From Roseiarcus sp963721905 (GTDB lineage: Bacteria > Pseudomonadota > Alphaproteobacteria > Rhizobiales > Beijerinckiaceae), in contig CAVRMF010000006.1 of NCBI GenBank assembly GCA_963721905.1, positions 86,560 through 150,559 on the forward strand: a stretch of DNA of 64,000 nt, read 5' to 3'. The notes beneath the pieces were generated by a model. That model was not told the origin of the DNA and did not search any database. It saw nothing but the letters and a program-made list of their open reading frames with translations. Both the position numbers and the translations under genes were made by a program. This document shows, piece by piece, positions 53,823 through 63,087 of the stretch (positions are counted from its first letter, which is position 1; each line of letters opens with the position of its first letter).

Positions 53823-55079
53823 ATGACGATGGCCAAGCTTTCCGACCGTTTCGTAGCCTCTGCCCGTCGGGGCGAGCATTCCGACGATCTTACCCGCGGT
53901 CTAATCCTCATGGTCAGACCCTCGACCGCGAAGGAGCCGGCAAATCTCCGGCGCTCATGGGTTCTGCGCTTTAGCCGCGGCGGAAAGCGCCAGCGCATTG
54001 GACTAGGAGCCTATCCCCTCGTCAGCCTCGCTGACGCCCGTCAGAAGGCCAAGGACGCCCTGCGCGCCATCGACGAGGGCAAAGACCCCACCCGCGCAGG
54101 CCGGGCCCGCCTGCAGGCCGAGACTGAGGCCAACGTCCTCACCTTCGGCCGCGCGGTCGACCTCTATCTCGCCAAGGTCGCCCAGCCATACAAGAACGCC
54201 AAGAACGATCATACGCGCGAACGCGGGCTGCGCGTAATCTGCGCGCCCCTCCATCCCCGTCCCGTCGAGTGCATCACTCCGCTCGATATCGCCGTGATGC
54301 TGCGGTCACTGCCGCCCGGAACGGCCCGGAAAACGCAGTCTGCGCTTCACGTCCTCTTCGCATACGCCATGGTCGAGATGGCGCATCGCGGCGTCCATTT
54401 CCCAAACCCAGTGTCGGCCGATCTCCTCAAGGCCGTGGGATACTTCACGCAAGGCAGCCGTGACCATCACGCCGCCCTCGACTTCGGGCGAATGCCCGAG
54501 TTCATGCAAGTCCTCGAGGCGATCGAGACGCCCGCTGCGCGCTGCCTCCGGTTCATCGCCCTGACGGCCTCGCGCTCCGGTGCCGCTCGCCTCATGCGCT
54601 TCGACCAGATCGACTTCGAGGCGAGTGTCTGGCGCTGTCCTCCGGAGCAGATGAAGGACTCCCGTCATCGCGCGGACGTCTTCATCGTTCCACTCGGTGA
54701 CGCCGCGCTCGAAGCCATCGGGAAGCCGGGGCGCTCGCCGTTCGTCTTCGCCAGCGATGACGGCGAGCCGATCAACGACATGACGCTGATCACGCTGACG
54801 CGCCGCCTTCGGCGCGAGCACAACGCCTGGCTCGACCCGGACAGCGGCAAGCCCTTCGTCATCCATGGCCTGCGATCGACGTTTCGTTCATGGGCGCAAT
54901 TCCATCGCCGCGACCGCGAGATCTCCGAACTCGTCCTTGGTCATCGTTTTTACGGTCAGGTCGAGCGCGCCTACGCGAGAGGCAATCTTCTCGACGAGCG
55001 CCGCAAGCTTCTCGACGAATGGGCCCGCCACTGCGCCGGCCAGAGCGCCGAGGTCATCCCTTTGAGGCGCGGGCAATGA
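53823..55079 (+). CDS. Tyrosine integrase of the second element
   Basis: 418 residues (start ATG 53823 or 53829). A DUF4102-type arm domain (LTRGLILMVRPSTAKEPANL, GKRQRIGLGAYPLVSLADAR, QKAKDALRAIDEGKDP), core-binding domain about 110-210, then the catalytic domain: Arg in IALTASRSGAARLMRFDQID, His-x-x-Arg in VIHGLRSTFRSWAQFHRRDR, His in LVLGHRFYG, and Tyr in VERAYARGNLLDERRKLLDE. All active residues are present. It overlaps the next gene by 4 bases, an unusual coupling for an integrase, so it is probably part of the element's main operon. Confidence 0.9.
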   Translation: MTMAKLSDRFVASARRGEHSDDLTRGLILMVRPSTAKEPANLRRSWVLRFSRGGKRQRIGLGAYPLVSLADARQKAKDALRAIDEGKDPTRAGRARLQAETEANVLTFGRAVDLYLAKVAQPYKNAKNDHTRERGLRVICAPLHPRPVECITPLDIAVMLRSLPPGTARKTQSALHVLFAYAMVEMAHRGVHFPNPVSADLLKAVGYFTQGSRDHHAALDFGRMPEFMQVLEAIETPAARCLRFIALTASRSGAARLMRFDQIDFEASVWRCPPEQMKDSRHRADVFIVPLGDAALEAIGKPGRSPFVFASDDGEPINDMTLITLTRRLRREHNAWLDPDSGKPFVIHGLRSTFRSWAQFHRRDREISELVLGHRFYGQVERAYARGNLLDERRKLLDEWARHCAGQSAEVIPLRRGQ

Positions 55080-55804
55080 AGAGGAAGCCTGACAGCGACA
55101 TCGATCTCATGGCGCGGGGGCCGTCCTTCGAGAGGATGGCATGGTTGGCGAACATGCTGCGCATGGCGAACAGAAGGGAGTTCGCCGAACCGACTGACGA
55201 CGACATCCGAGAGATGCGCAAGAAGATCGGCGGCAATCCACTCTTCGCAAAGCTGTCGGACGCCAACAAGGCCGAGCTGTTTCGCGTCATAGTCACAGTC
55301 CGCCAAAGGCTCCGAATCTACGAGAGGCTTCCCGAAATGGAGGAAGAGGATATCGCCCCACTGCTGCGCGTGCTCGCTGATTTCGTCGCGACCGTCCCCA
55401 ACTACCACGGCCTCCTCACGGTGGCCGTAGATGAGATGAGCGGGACTTGTGGGACCACCGTCGGCGACGGTTGGCAGACGATAATCGGGCTCGTGAACAT
55501 CGTGGAGTCGCTGCGGGAGATCGTTGAGGGAATTTCAGAGGAGGTTTGCCAGAGGCGAACAGGCAAGCCAAAAGTTTACGACAAGCGGACGATACGACGC
55601 TTGCGACAGCGATACGAAACAATCGCGATCCGCGACTGCCTTAGAGCCCTTGGGATAAACATTAGTAAGACGGGGCCCGGCGACCACAAGGGAAAGGGCG
55701 ACGACGCGCTTGAACTCATGGCCAACATCATTCATTATACGAGCGGCGCAAAGCCCAGTCTCGACGCGCTTCGGACGCGGCTCACACGCGTCGAGCGGGA
55801 CTAG
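55076..55804 (+). CDS. Hypothetical protein of the second element
   Basis: 242 residues from ATG 55076 (ATGA overlap with the integrase). Mostly helical and charged: MKRKPDSDIDLMARGPSFER, DDIREMRKKIGGNPLFAKLS, FRVIVTVRQRLRIYERLPEM, VNIVESLREIVEGISEEVCQ, RRTGKPKVYDKRTIRRLRQR, YETIAIRDCLRALGINISKT, GPGDHKGKGDDALELM. There are no membrane helices. No family recognised. The tight coupling suggests a role in integration control or element maintenance. Confidence 0.6.
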   Translation: MKRKPDSDIDLMARGPSFERMAWLANMLRMANRREFAEPTDDDIREMRKKIGGNPLFAKLSDANKAELFRVIVTVRQRLRIYERLPEMEEEDIAPLLRVLADFVATVPNYHGLLTVAVDEMSGTCGTTVGDGWQTIIGLVNIVESLREIVEGISEEVCQRRTGKPKVYDKRTIRRLRQRYETIAIRDCLRALGINISKTGPGDHKGKGDDALELMANIIHYTSGAKPSLDALRTRLTRVERD

Positions 55805-55910
55805 TCAGCCGTCAATTCGGGAGGGGACGGCGCCCCCTAAATTGCTCCTATGAATTTTTTTAGGACCAGACGCACTCTGGCGATCTCAGAAATGCCAAGA
55901 GTGAAAACCC

Positions 55911-56159
55911 ATGACAATCGCACACGAGTCTGAGGCCCTCGCTCAGAACGAAGCGGACGAAGATCTCGATCGAATCCTAGGCAGTAGAGCGCTCTTCCCG
56001 ATCAGAGTTGCCGCCGAGCTGCTCAACGTCTCGATGCCGACCATGTATCGAGCGATGGGCAAAGGCGTTCTTCCTTTCGTGAAGAACGGCAACCGCCGCA
56101 ACATCACCAGGCCGGTGATGAAGAACCGCCTCCGGGAGGGGCTCGGCCCGCTCACCTAA
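55911..56159 (+). CDS. Excisionase-like helix-turn-helix protein
   Basis: 82 residues. An acidic leader is followed by RILGSRALFPIRVAAELLNV, SMPTMYRAMGKGVLPFVKNG, NRRNITRPVMKNRL. The (A)AELL.VS..T.YR....G.LP.V..G..R.I....(M/L) pattern is the MerR-like winged HTH of excisionases (HTH_17). It is probably the recombination directionality factor for the integrase at 53823, or the element's repressor. Confidence 0.72.
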   Translation: MTIAHESEALAQNEADEDLDRILGSRALFPIRVAAELLNVSMPTMYRAMGKGVLPFVKNGNRRNITRPVMKNRLREGLGPLT

Positions 56160-56300
56160 CGAAACCGGCCGCCGAGGCGCTTCAGACGCATCGACAGCCG
56201 GGGCGCTATTTCCTGACCAGATCGCGGTCATCAAATAACGCCCTTCAGGTCGGTTCTCAAGCACGATCGGCGGCGAATCCTTTTGAAGGAGGGCTTCGCC

Positions 56301-56552
56301 GTGACCAATCAGCTTCCGCGCGAACGCCTAGCGTACCTCACGCGGCGCATCCATAGCCTCGGCGAGAGACCGTTGTACGAGTTCCTCCGCGAGATCGAGG
56401 CAGGACCGCGCAGGAGCGCCCAGGGCTGCACCCGGGGCACGCCTGGCCTTCGAAGCCACCCTGCCGCGCTCAATTCCGCCAACGCCCGACGTCACCAACA
56501 AGCCCACGTACACACGCGGGCGAAAGCCGGAGCGCACGCTCCGCAGCCTTGA
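56301..56552 (+). CDS. Small element protein (possible frameshift)
   Basis: GTG at 56301 follows GGAGG by 9 bases. The start TNQLPRERLAYLTRRIHSLG, ERPLYEFLREIEAG is a pattern seen in short phage-island proteins (LG.RPLYE..REI.AGA). After that the frame becomes His/Arg-rich. The next frame instead gives ARLAFEATLPRSIPPTPDVT, NKPTYTRGRKPERTLRSLDE to a stop near 56622, which looks more protein-like, so a one-base shift near 56405 is possible. Confidence 0.45.
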   Translation: MTNQLPRERLAYLTRRIHSLGERPLYEFLREIEAGPRRSAQGCTRGTPGLRSHPAALNSANARRHQQAHVHTRAKAGAHAPQP

Positions 56553-56629
56553 CGAGGTCCCGAGCGGCGCCGGGGCCGCGCCGCAAAAAGAAGCCCGCCG
56601 GATGAGGGCGGGCAGAAAGTGAGAACGTC

Positions 56630-56914
56630 ATGACTATAGCCTCCTTGAACCCAGTGCCGCAAGCCGCCGCGCCACCTGCGGAAGCGCCAGATCCGGCGGC
56701 GCTGCCGAAGAAGAAACGCCGCGCTACCGGCGAGCAGATCCGGCGGCTTGTTCGCGACGAATCCGACCGTAGCGATCCGGTCACTGTCGCAAGGGGCCTC
56801 GTCGACAGCCATCCCGAGCTCGCGATCTCAAGCTTCCGATGGCTCGTCCGGCAGGTCGCATGGGGGCTTGCTCTTGAGCAGCTGCGCGACGCCAGCGTCG
56901 CGCCGCAGCGCTGA
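56630..56914 (+). CDS. Hypothetical protein of the second element
   Basis: 94 residues: an Ala/Pro-rich start, a basic patch (LPKKKRRATGEQIRRLVRDE), then VARGLVDSHPELAISSFRWL, VRQVAWGLALEQL. The basic patch followed by a helix could bind nucleic acid. No family recognised. It lies directly before the SSB-tailed protein. Confidence 0.5.
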   Translation: MTIASLNPVPQAAAPPAEAPDPAALPKKKRRATGEQIRRLVRDESDRSDPVTVARGLVDSHPELAISSFRWLVRQVAWGLALEQLRDASVAPQR

Positions 56915-57004
56915 AACAAGATCCGCCGACCGTGTCGAAGCGGCGCGGCCGGCGGCTGATGCAGTGAAGCAATGAAGCAATGAAGCAGTGAAACGTCAGG
57001 AGCG

Positions 57005-57919
57005 ATGAAAATGAATCTGCCGTCCAAACTTCAATTGAGCGCCGAGGACAGGGCGCTCCTCGCTGGCGCCGAAGGCTCCGACCTTCCCGCTCTCGGCCCG
57101 CCGCCGATCACGCTCAACCAACCGCTGTCTCCCGCGGTCCTTCCCGGCGACGGCCGCGTCCAAGGCGCCGTGGTCGGGGGCTACGTCGTTCCGTGGAACG
57201 AGGAATCGATCGCGATCGAGCGGTATCGGTCCGTGATCTTCGCCTTCACCGAGGACTTCCGCGAATACCGGCCGAATCGGGGCGGCCTCGCTCACGTGCA
57301 TCCCACGCTGCCAGCCGATGCGCGCTGGCGAGATGACAAGAATCCGAAGGGTCACTATCGCGACAGCAACGACAATCCGGTCGAGGACACGATCAACTGC
57401 TTCATGATGGTCGTCAACCTCAAGCCGGAGCCGTTCGGCGGGGTCTTCCGCTTCTCGCGCAAGGCGCTGGCGGTCGGTCGCGACCTCAGCAACCGGGCGC
57501 ACCGGCTGAAGGTCGAGGGCGAAAATATCTCGGGTATGGTCATCGGCCTGTGGGGGTGGACATCCCGCCTCGCGCCAGGGGCGAACAGCTCCAGCTTCTA
57601 TCTGCCCGTCATGACGCTGCTCGGCAAGTTGGGCGAGCCCACGGGCCCGACCCTCGCTCAGGTGCGCCTCGCTGCGCAGCTGCGCCAGAAGTTCAAGGAA
57701 GGGCTGCCCTGGGCCCCGGAGCCGCCGGCGCCGTCGCTGAAGCTCGCAGCGCAGTCGGAGGGATCGGTGTCGCAGGTTCCGTCATCGCCGAGGCTAAGCG
57801 ACGGCGCGCCGAAGTTCACCAGCGGCAAGCAGGTGTGGGATGCGCCGCGCGAGCAGGCGCCTCCGCCCTCATCGGAGAACGACTACGGCTTCGACGCCGA
57901 CCCGGACATCCCGTTCTAG
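57005..57919 (+). CDS. Putative ssDNA-binding protein with SSB-like C-terminal tip
   Basis: 304 residues. About 60-215 is a folded domain of unknown family (VVGGYVVPWNEESIAIERYR, SVIFAFTEDFREYRPN, CFMMVVNLKPEPFGGVFRFS, GMVIGLWGWTSRLAPGANSS). About 225-285 is a Pro/Ser-rich linker. The last residues, DYGFDADPDIPF, copy the acidic tip of bacterial SSB (FDDDIPF), the docking peptide for RecQ, PriA, Pol III chi and others. Core domain, disordered linker and tip together are the SSB layout, and the next genes encode primase/helicase parts. Inference: the element's own ssDNA-binding protein, with no visible relation to the E. coli SSB OB fold. Confidence 0.6.
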   Translation: MKMNLPSKLQLSAEDRALLAGAEGSDLPALGPPPITLNQPLSPAVLPGDGRVQGAVVGGYVVPWNEESIAIERYRSVIFAFTEDFREYRPNRGGLAHVHPTLPADARWRDDKNPKGHYRDSNDNPVEDTINCFMMVVNLKPEPFGGVFRFSRKALAVGRDLSNRAHRLKVEGENISGMVIGLWGWTSRLAPGANSSSFYLPVMTLLGKLGEPTGPTLAQVRLAAQLRQKFKEGLPWAPEPPAPSLKLAAQSEGSVSQVPSSPRLSDGAPKFTSGKQVWDAPREQAPPPSSENDYGFDADPDIPF

Positions 57920-58245
57920 GAGGAGTGAGGTCACGGAACCGTCAAACGACAATTGGGGCGCAATCGTCGCTCAGGTCAAGACGGCGGTCGAGGAGGCGCG
58001 CGCGGCGCAAGGGCCTATTCCGTGCTCGGGCGCGAGGGCTTCGACCTTCAGGGGCTTAACGACAGCGGCGTCCCATCCGCGCGCTGAAACTCGGGCTTTT
58101 GGTACTGCCGCGAGCAGTACCCGACCCGCCGCCGGCAGGCGTCCGTCCCGAATCCATTCGCATCCTCAAACGCAATTGGACCCGCCGGAGCGTCGACCCC
58201 GGCGGATCCGGATTTGATCTTTTCCGGCTGAAGGAAGCGATCGCG
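57920..58245. other. Short stretch with an uncertain frame
   Basis: From about 57930 one frame reads EVTEPSNDNWGAIVAQVKTA, VEEARAAQG, which looks like a real protein start, but there is no ATG/GTG in phase and it soon becomes Arg/Pro-rich. It could be a small gene with a sequence error. Confidence 0.3.
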
Positions 58246-58500
58246 GTGAAAAATAATAAACGAAGCGCCGCCCGGCAAGCCGCGACTGCCCGCGAGATCG
58301 CCATGGCTCTCGGCGGCAACCGCACCCGCAATGATTCTTACATATGCCGCTGTCCCGGTCCGATCCACCTGCGCGGCGACATTAATCCTTCATTGAGCAT
58401 TCGTGCCGGCCGCAACGGCAAAGTATTGCTTCATTGCTTTAGCGGCGATGACTACGCCGACATCGTCGCGGCGCTCAGGGCGAAAGGCATTCGTCTATGA
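58246..58500 (+). CDS. Zinc-ribbon protein, primase-type
   Basis: 84 residues from GTG 58246, 8 bases after AAGGAAG. A basic start (KNNKRSAARQAATAREIAMA) is followed by NDSYICRCPGPIHLRGDINP, SLSIRAGRNGKVLLHCFSGD, DYADIVAALRAKGI. C.CP.H and LLHCF.G match the CHC2-like zinc finger of DnaG/P4-type primases, where the second half is normally HC..GC. It overlaps the Toprim gene by 4 bases, so finger and catalytic parts are on separate coupled chains. It probably helps the primase bind template. Confidence 0.65.
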   Translation: MKNNKRSAARQAATAREIAMALGGNRTRNDSYICRCPGPIHLRGDINPSLSIRAGRNGKVLLHCFSGDDYADIVAALRAKGIRL

Positions 58501-61248
58501 GCGAAAAATGGAGCCAGCTCGGCCATACGCTCTGGTCCGAGGCGACGCCGATCGACGGCACGTTGGCCGAGGTCTATCTCAATGACCGCGGGATCCGCCT
58601 GGCTCCCTGGCCCGCCGCGCTGCGTTTCCATCCGGCCGCTGACCATCCGAAGCTCAAACAGAAATTCCCGGCCCTGATCGCACATGTGATCGGCGCTGCC
58701 GAGGCGAGCTTCCAGTTCACGTATCTTTCCGCCGACGGCAAAGGCAAGGCCGCGATCGACAAAGAAGATCAGCGTCGCACCCTCGGGTCCAACAAGGGCG
58801 GCGTCGTCCTTCTGACCGACGATATTCAGCCCGGCGCGACCTTGCTCGTCGGCGAAGGCGTCGAATCCGTCGCAAGCGCCATGCAGGCTTCCGGGCTGCC
58901 CGGCGTCGCGGTCCTCGGCATTGGCGGCCTCGCCAGTGTCGAGTTTTCGCCCGATGTCGTCGAGATTGTGGTGCTCGCGGAGAACGACGACGCTTCCCGC
59001 AAGGCGATCGACAAAGTCGCGCCCTCGCTGACCGAGAAAGGCGTCAAAGTGCGGGTGGCGCAGCCGCCCCAGGGCTTTGGCGATTTCAACGACCTCATCG
59101 ATCCGAGCAAGGAAGGCGGGGGGCCGGGCGGTCTTGTGATCGCCAGAATGATCATCGCGGCGGCGCCGGAATGGCAGCCGAAGCGCGGCAAGGGAGCGAA
59201 GCCGGCCGCGCCGAAGCAGGCGTCGCAAGCCTCGTTCCTCGTCGATCTCGCCGCCTCCCGTTGCGATCTCTTCTGCGACCCGACCGGCGAGGCATACGCC
59301 AGTTTCGTCGCCGCGCATGGCCAGGGCGAGCACCGCGAGAACTCACCGCCTGCGGTCGAAAAGCTTCAACCTCTGGCTTCGGCTTCTCTACTACGCCGAG
59401 AAAAACGGCGCGCCGTCCTCAGAGGCCATGGCATCGGCGGTCAAGACGCTGATGGCGAAGGCGCATTTCGACGGCGATCGGCGCAACATCTACCTGCGCA
59501 CAGCGCCGCTCGACGGCAAGATCTATCTCGACATGTGCGATCCGGATTGGCGGGCGATCGAGATTGACGCCGACGGCTTCCGCGTCGTCGACGATCCGCC
59601 TGTACATTTCCGGCGCGAGGCCGGCATGCTGCCGCTGCCGACGCCCTCAACCGTCGATCCCAGGACAGGGATCGCGCGACTGCGCGAAGTGCTGCGCCTC
59701 CGCGACGGTCGCGATTCCGTCGTCATCGTCGCATGGCTGCTCGCGGCTCTCGCCGGCCGGTCGCCGTACGCAGTGATCGTTTTTCTCGGCGAGCCGGGCG
59801 CCACCAAGACCTCGGCGGCCTACGCTGTCCGTTCGATTATCGATCCCAACGCCTCGCCGCTCCGGGCGAAGCCGAAAGACCCGCACGACGTCTTCGTCGC
59901 CGCCGCCCATTCGCTTGTCGTCGGTTACAATAATCTGTCGAGTCTGCCGGACTGGTTGTCGGACACCCTCTGTGTCGTGTCGGAAGGCTCGGGCGAGAGT
60001 CGGCGCGAGTTGTTCACGGACGCTGACGAGAGCCTGATCATTGCCTGTGCTGCTTTCCTCCTCACCGCGATCGAAAACGTGATCAAGCGGGGTGATCTGG
60101 CCCAACGCACTCTTTACGTGCACTTGGCCAGCGTGCCGAATGGCCAGCGCCTGACCGATCAGGCCTTCAAGGCGCGCTTCAAGCGAGCGCACGCCGATCT
60201 TCTGGGGGCGCTGTGCGCCGCCGCCGCTTCCGGCCTCAGAGCGGAAAAGACGCTGAAGCTCGCGTCTCTGCCGCGGCTCGCGACCTTTTATCACTGGGCC
60301 TCCGCCTGCAAATCCGCGCTATGGAGGAAGGGAGAATTTCGTCGCGCCTTCGTCGCCAACGCACGGGACGCGACCGAGGACGTCATCGAGGGTGAGCAGG
60401 CGGCTTCGGTATTCCGCCGCTTCGTGGCCGAGCGCGGAAAGTGGGAAGGGACCGCAACGCAGCTGCTGGCCGACCTCGTCGCCTTTGTCCGGCGGCCGGT
60501 CCGCGAAGCGGAAGCCGCTCACGCCCAAGCGGTCAAAGCTAAGGAGGACGCAGAAAGAGAGAGAACCGCCGCGGCACTACGGGAGGCGCGCGAGATGGCG
60601 CGCGACATCCTCGGCGACCGCTGGCCGCGCGCTCCCAACGCGCTCACCGGCAAGCTGAAGCGGGCCTCGCCAGCGCTCCGTAACGCCGGCGTCCGGGTCG
60701 ATTGGCCGACCACGCACGGCGAGGCGAAAATCATCAAGATCACGACGACCGCGCCCAAGCGTAGGCGGCATAAATCGTCCTCATCGTCCTCGTCATCCGC
60801 CCAAGCTAACCACCTCAACGACTTAGACCAAAAATCGGAGGACAATTCCGGCCTGCTCGAGGACGATCCCGCTCCCCTTAAGGACGGTCGCGGCGGGGAC
60901 GGTCCTGCTGAAGGCAGGACGATTGCGGGACGAGCGCCGCCGGAAAGATCGTCCTCCGGCACATCATTGAATTCAGCGGGCAATTTGGCCTCGAAAAAGA
61001 AGCAGGACGACGAGGACGATCTTTCGCCCGCACTCTTTGATGCGAATGGCTCGATCGCCGCGCGTATCGTCTCCGACTTCGACAAGTTCGGTTTCCGCAT
61101 CGTGCTCGCGCACGACGGCTCGCTCGCGATCCAGGACCTAGCGGGGCCTCGTCAGCGACCTCGATCGCCGCCGCCGCAACTCATGGCGGCGTTTGGCGAG
61201 CACGCCGATGTAATCGGCCAGTGGTTGCAAGAAGGCGGGACGATATGA
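58497..61248 (+). CDS. Toprim primase-ATPase of the second element (one frameshift)
   Basis: About 916 residues if one extra base near 59337 is removed. The N-part (58497-59340) is DUF7146/Toprim_3: AEVYLNDRGIRLAPWPAALR, LLVGEGVESVASAMQASGLP (catalytic Glu), EIVVLAENDDASRKAI (Asp pair), FNDLIDP. The C-part starts RSKSFNLWLRLLYYAEKNGA and carries an ATPase: VFLGEPGATKTSAAYAVRSI (Walker A variant), HSLVVGYNNLSSLPDWLSDT (Walker B-like), RELFTDADESLI, AFLLTAIENVIKRGDLAQRT. A Ser-rich, low-complexity linker and a polar tail follow. It resembles phage and island replication ATPases fused to a Toprim primase. It probably initiates replication or maintenance of the element. The frame break could alternatively separate two genes. 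Confidence 0.78.
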
Positions 61249-61904
61249 GCGGGAGGGCCGCCGGAAAGAGGTTGGCGGCCGTGAGCCTCAACGACGCCGG
61301 CAATCGCTGCGACGTCGCGCCGAGCCGCTTTAAACGCTTCGACCGGGACGAGTACTTCACCATCGACGCGGGCTGGATTATCCCGGCGCTCTGCCGCGCG
61401 GTCCGAGTCGAAGGCCCGATCCTCGAACCTTGCGCCGGCCGCGGCCACATGGTCCGCGAGCTGCGCGCGCTCGGTTTTGTCGCGCGCGGCGCCGACCTCT
61501 ACGCGTACGCGGATTCGCTCGTCCCCGACATAAAGACCGGCGCCAACGTCTTCGACCTTAAGTCGCTCGCCAGCTATAGCTTCATCGTTACAAATCTGCC
61601 CTACCGCGAACAGGCCGCCATCCTCGCCCATCTCCTGCCAATCGCGGCCCGCGATGGAGTCCGCGTGGCGGTCCTGGCGCGCTCCGAATGGAGCTCGGCG
61701 AAGGGCCGCCGTGCGCTTGTACACGAGAATGCTCGGTTCGCCGGAGAGGTGCGGCTCACGAAACGGCCCGAATGGGTTCGCCCGGCGATCGCGTCGCCGC
61801 GCCATTGGTTCAGCTGGTTCGTTTGGTCGTCGGAGCCGCGCGCGGCTGGCCAAGACCCCTTTCTGCGCTTCGCTGACCCTGTGAAAGGCTCGACTGCGCC
61901 CTGA
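61245..61904 (+). CDS. SAM-dependent (probably DNA adenine) methyltransferase-like protein
   Basis: 219 residues from ATG 61245 (overlaps the previous stop). The SAM-binding motif is GPILEPCAGRGHMVRELRAL then GFVARGADLYAYADS. The catalytic position is SFIVTNLPYREQAAILAHLL, where NLPY stands for the NPPY of N6-adenine methyltransferases. There is no target-recognition domain. Family members of this size occur in phages and islands and may protect the element's DNA. NLPY in place of NPPY makes activity uncertain. Confidence 0.72.
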   Translation: MSGRAAGKRLAAVSLNDAGNRCDVAPSRFKRFDRDEYFTIDAGWIIPALCRAVRVEGPILEPCAGRGHMVRELRALGFVARGADLYAYADSLVPDIKTGANVFDLKSLASYSFIVTNLPYREQAAILAHLLPIAARDGVRVAVLARSEWSSAKGRRALVHENARFAGEVRLTKRPEWVRPAIASPRHWFSWFVWSSEPRAAGQDPFLRFADPVKGSTAP

Positions 61905-62202
61905 TCCCGAATGAGGAGGCTGACGGCTGAGGGTCACATCTGAGGGCCACGCCGAGCATGGCGCGGAAAGCCGGTCGGGCCCGAAGCGGGAATTGGGCCT
62001 GCTCGCGTCGGTCACGGCGCATGATGCTTGGCTTTTCGTGTGGACGAGCAGGCCCTTCCTCGAGCAAGTGCGCGCGCTCACGGACGCCTTCAGCTTCGCT
62101 TAACAGCAGGGTCGCCTTCGTCTGGGTCAAGCTCCGGACCGCGCCTTCCTCCTGGATCGCCTTGGGTTGCTCACCCAAACCGAGCAACCGAGACTGTCCC
62201 TC
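61905..62202. other. Intergenic stretch, no gene seen
   Basis: About 300 bases at the probable right end of the second element. No clear gene, tRNA fragment or copy of the left boundary sequence found. Confidence 0.3.
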
Positions 62203-62772
62203 TCATGTCGGCACTGGCGGCGCGCCCGAGTTCACGTCTTTGTCCATTAATGGCGGACGATGCGGATACTTGCCTCCAGAGACCTGATGCGGGGGCAGTT
62301 GGATCGAGCCGACCTGGCCGGAACCTTCCGACGGCGGCGGAACGATTACGGATGTGTAGACGATGAATCTGCGAGTGGCGTGTTCGTCATACCGCCCACC
62401 CCGCTCACGGTAGGTGCCGCGCATAAGGAGTGGGTAACTGTGACCGCTGACAAGCGATTGACTGTTGAGTTCGGCCTCCACGATCGTGCTCGAACGTGCA
62501 CGGATCGCGCCAACCGTCATGGGCAACGCCGCCTGCACGGGAGCCCTTGCCAGCAGGACGCGGTCGATTTTGACGTCAGCGACATCGCGATTTGACAAAT
62601 TCGCGAGCGGAGCTGCGACCGACAATGTGTTCGGTTGCGGGGTGGCGACGCCAGCAAGCCCGAGTGAGAAAATATTGCGCTCCCTCGGGGCATGGCGCAT
62701 TCGCGCTTCAGCTTGGTACGAGAAGCAGAGGACTGCAGCCGCTAGAAGGAGTGAGCTGAGCTTGCCAAGCAT
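62203..62772 (-). CDS. Secreted protein of unknown function
   Basis: 189 residues. ATG 62772 lies 5 bases after AGGAGG. A Sec signal peptide (MLGKLSSLLLAAAVLCFSYQ, cleavage after AEA) is followed by PLANLSNRDVADVKIDRVLL, an immunoglobulin-like beta region (IVEAELNSQSLVSGHSYPLL, MRGTYRERGG), then a Pro-rich end (VPPPSEGSGQVGSIQLPPHQ). It resembles uncharacterised periplasmic beta-sandwich proteins. No partner gene nearby. Confidence 0.7.
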   Translation of the reverse strand: MLGKLSSLLLAAAVLCFSYQAEARMRHAPRERNIFSLGLAGVATPQPNTLSVAAPLANLSNRDVADVKIDRVLLARAPVQAALPMTVGAIRARSSTIVEAELNSQSLVSGHSYPLLMRGTYRERGGRYDEHATRRFIVYTSVIVPPPSEGSGQVGSIQLPPHQVSGGKYPHRPPLMDKDVNSGAPPVPT

Positions 62773-63087
62773 GATTGCCTCCTAAAACGTTGGGGGCGCT
62801 TAAGCATCTTATGCGGCGGGCCGTCTCTTTTTTTGTCGCTACTTCCGCCTGTTGTCAAATCGAGCGAATAGCCCGCTCGTAAACGTTGGCGGGCACCTCG
62901 AAGAGGCACCCGATCAAATTCGGCGGTGATGCCTAATTCCGCGCTCACACTGGAATGACGGCTCTGCCCCGGACTCCGGTCCTTCCGGGGGCAACCCTTT
63001 TAGGTCCGCTCTCCGCCCATTCGAGACGTTCCCGGCGGCGGCGATAGGCGTGCGCGGCAGCACGGTCTGGGGTGGCCCAGTCTCCAG

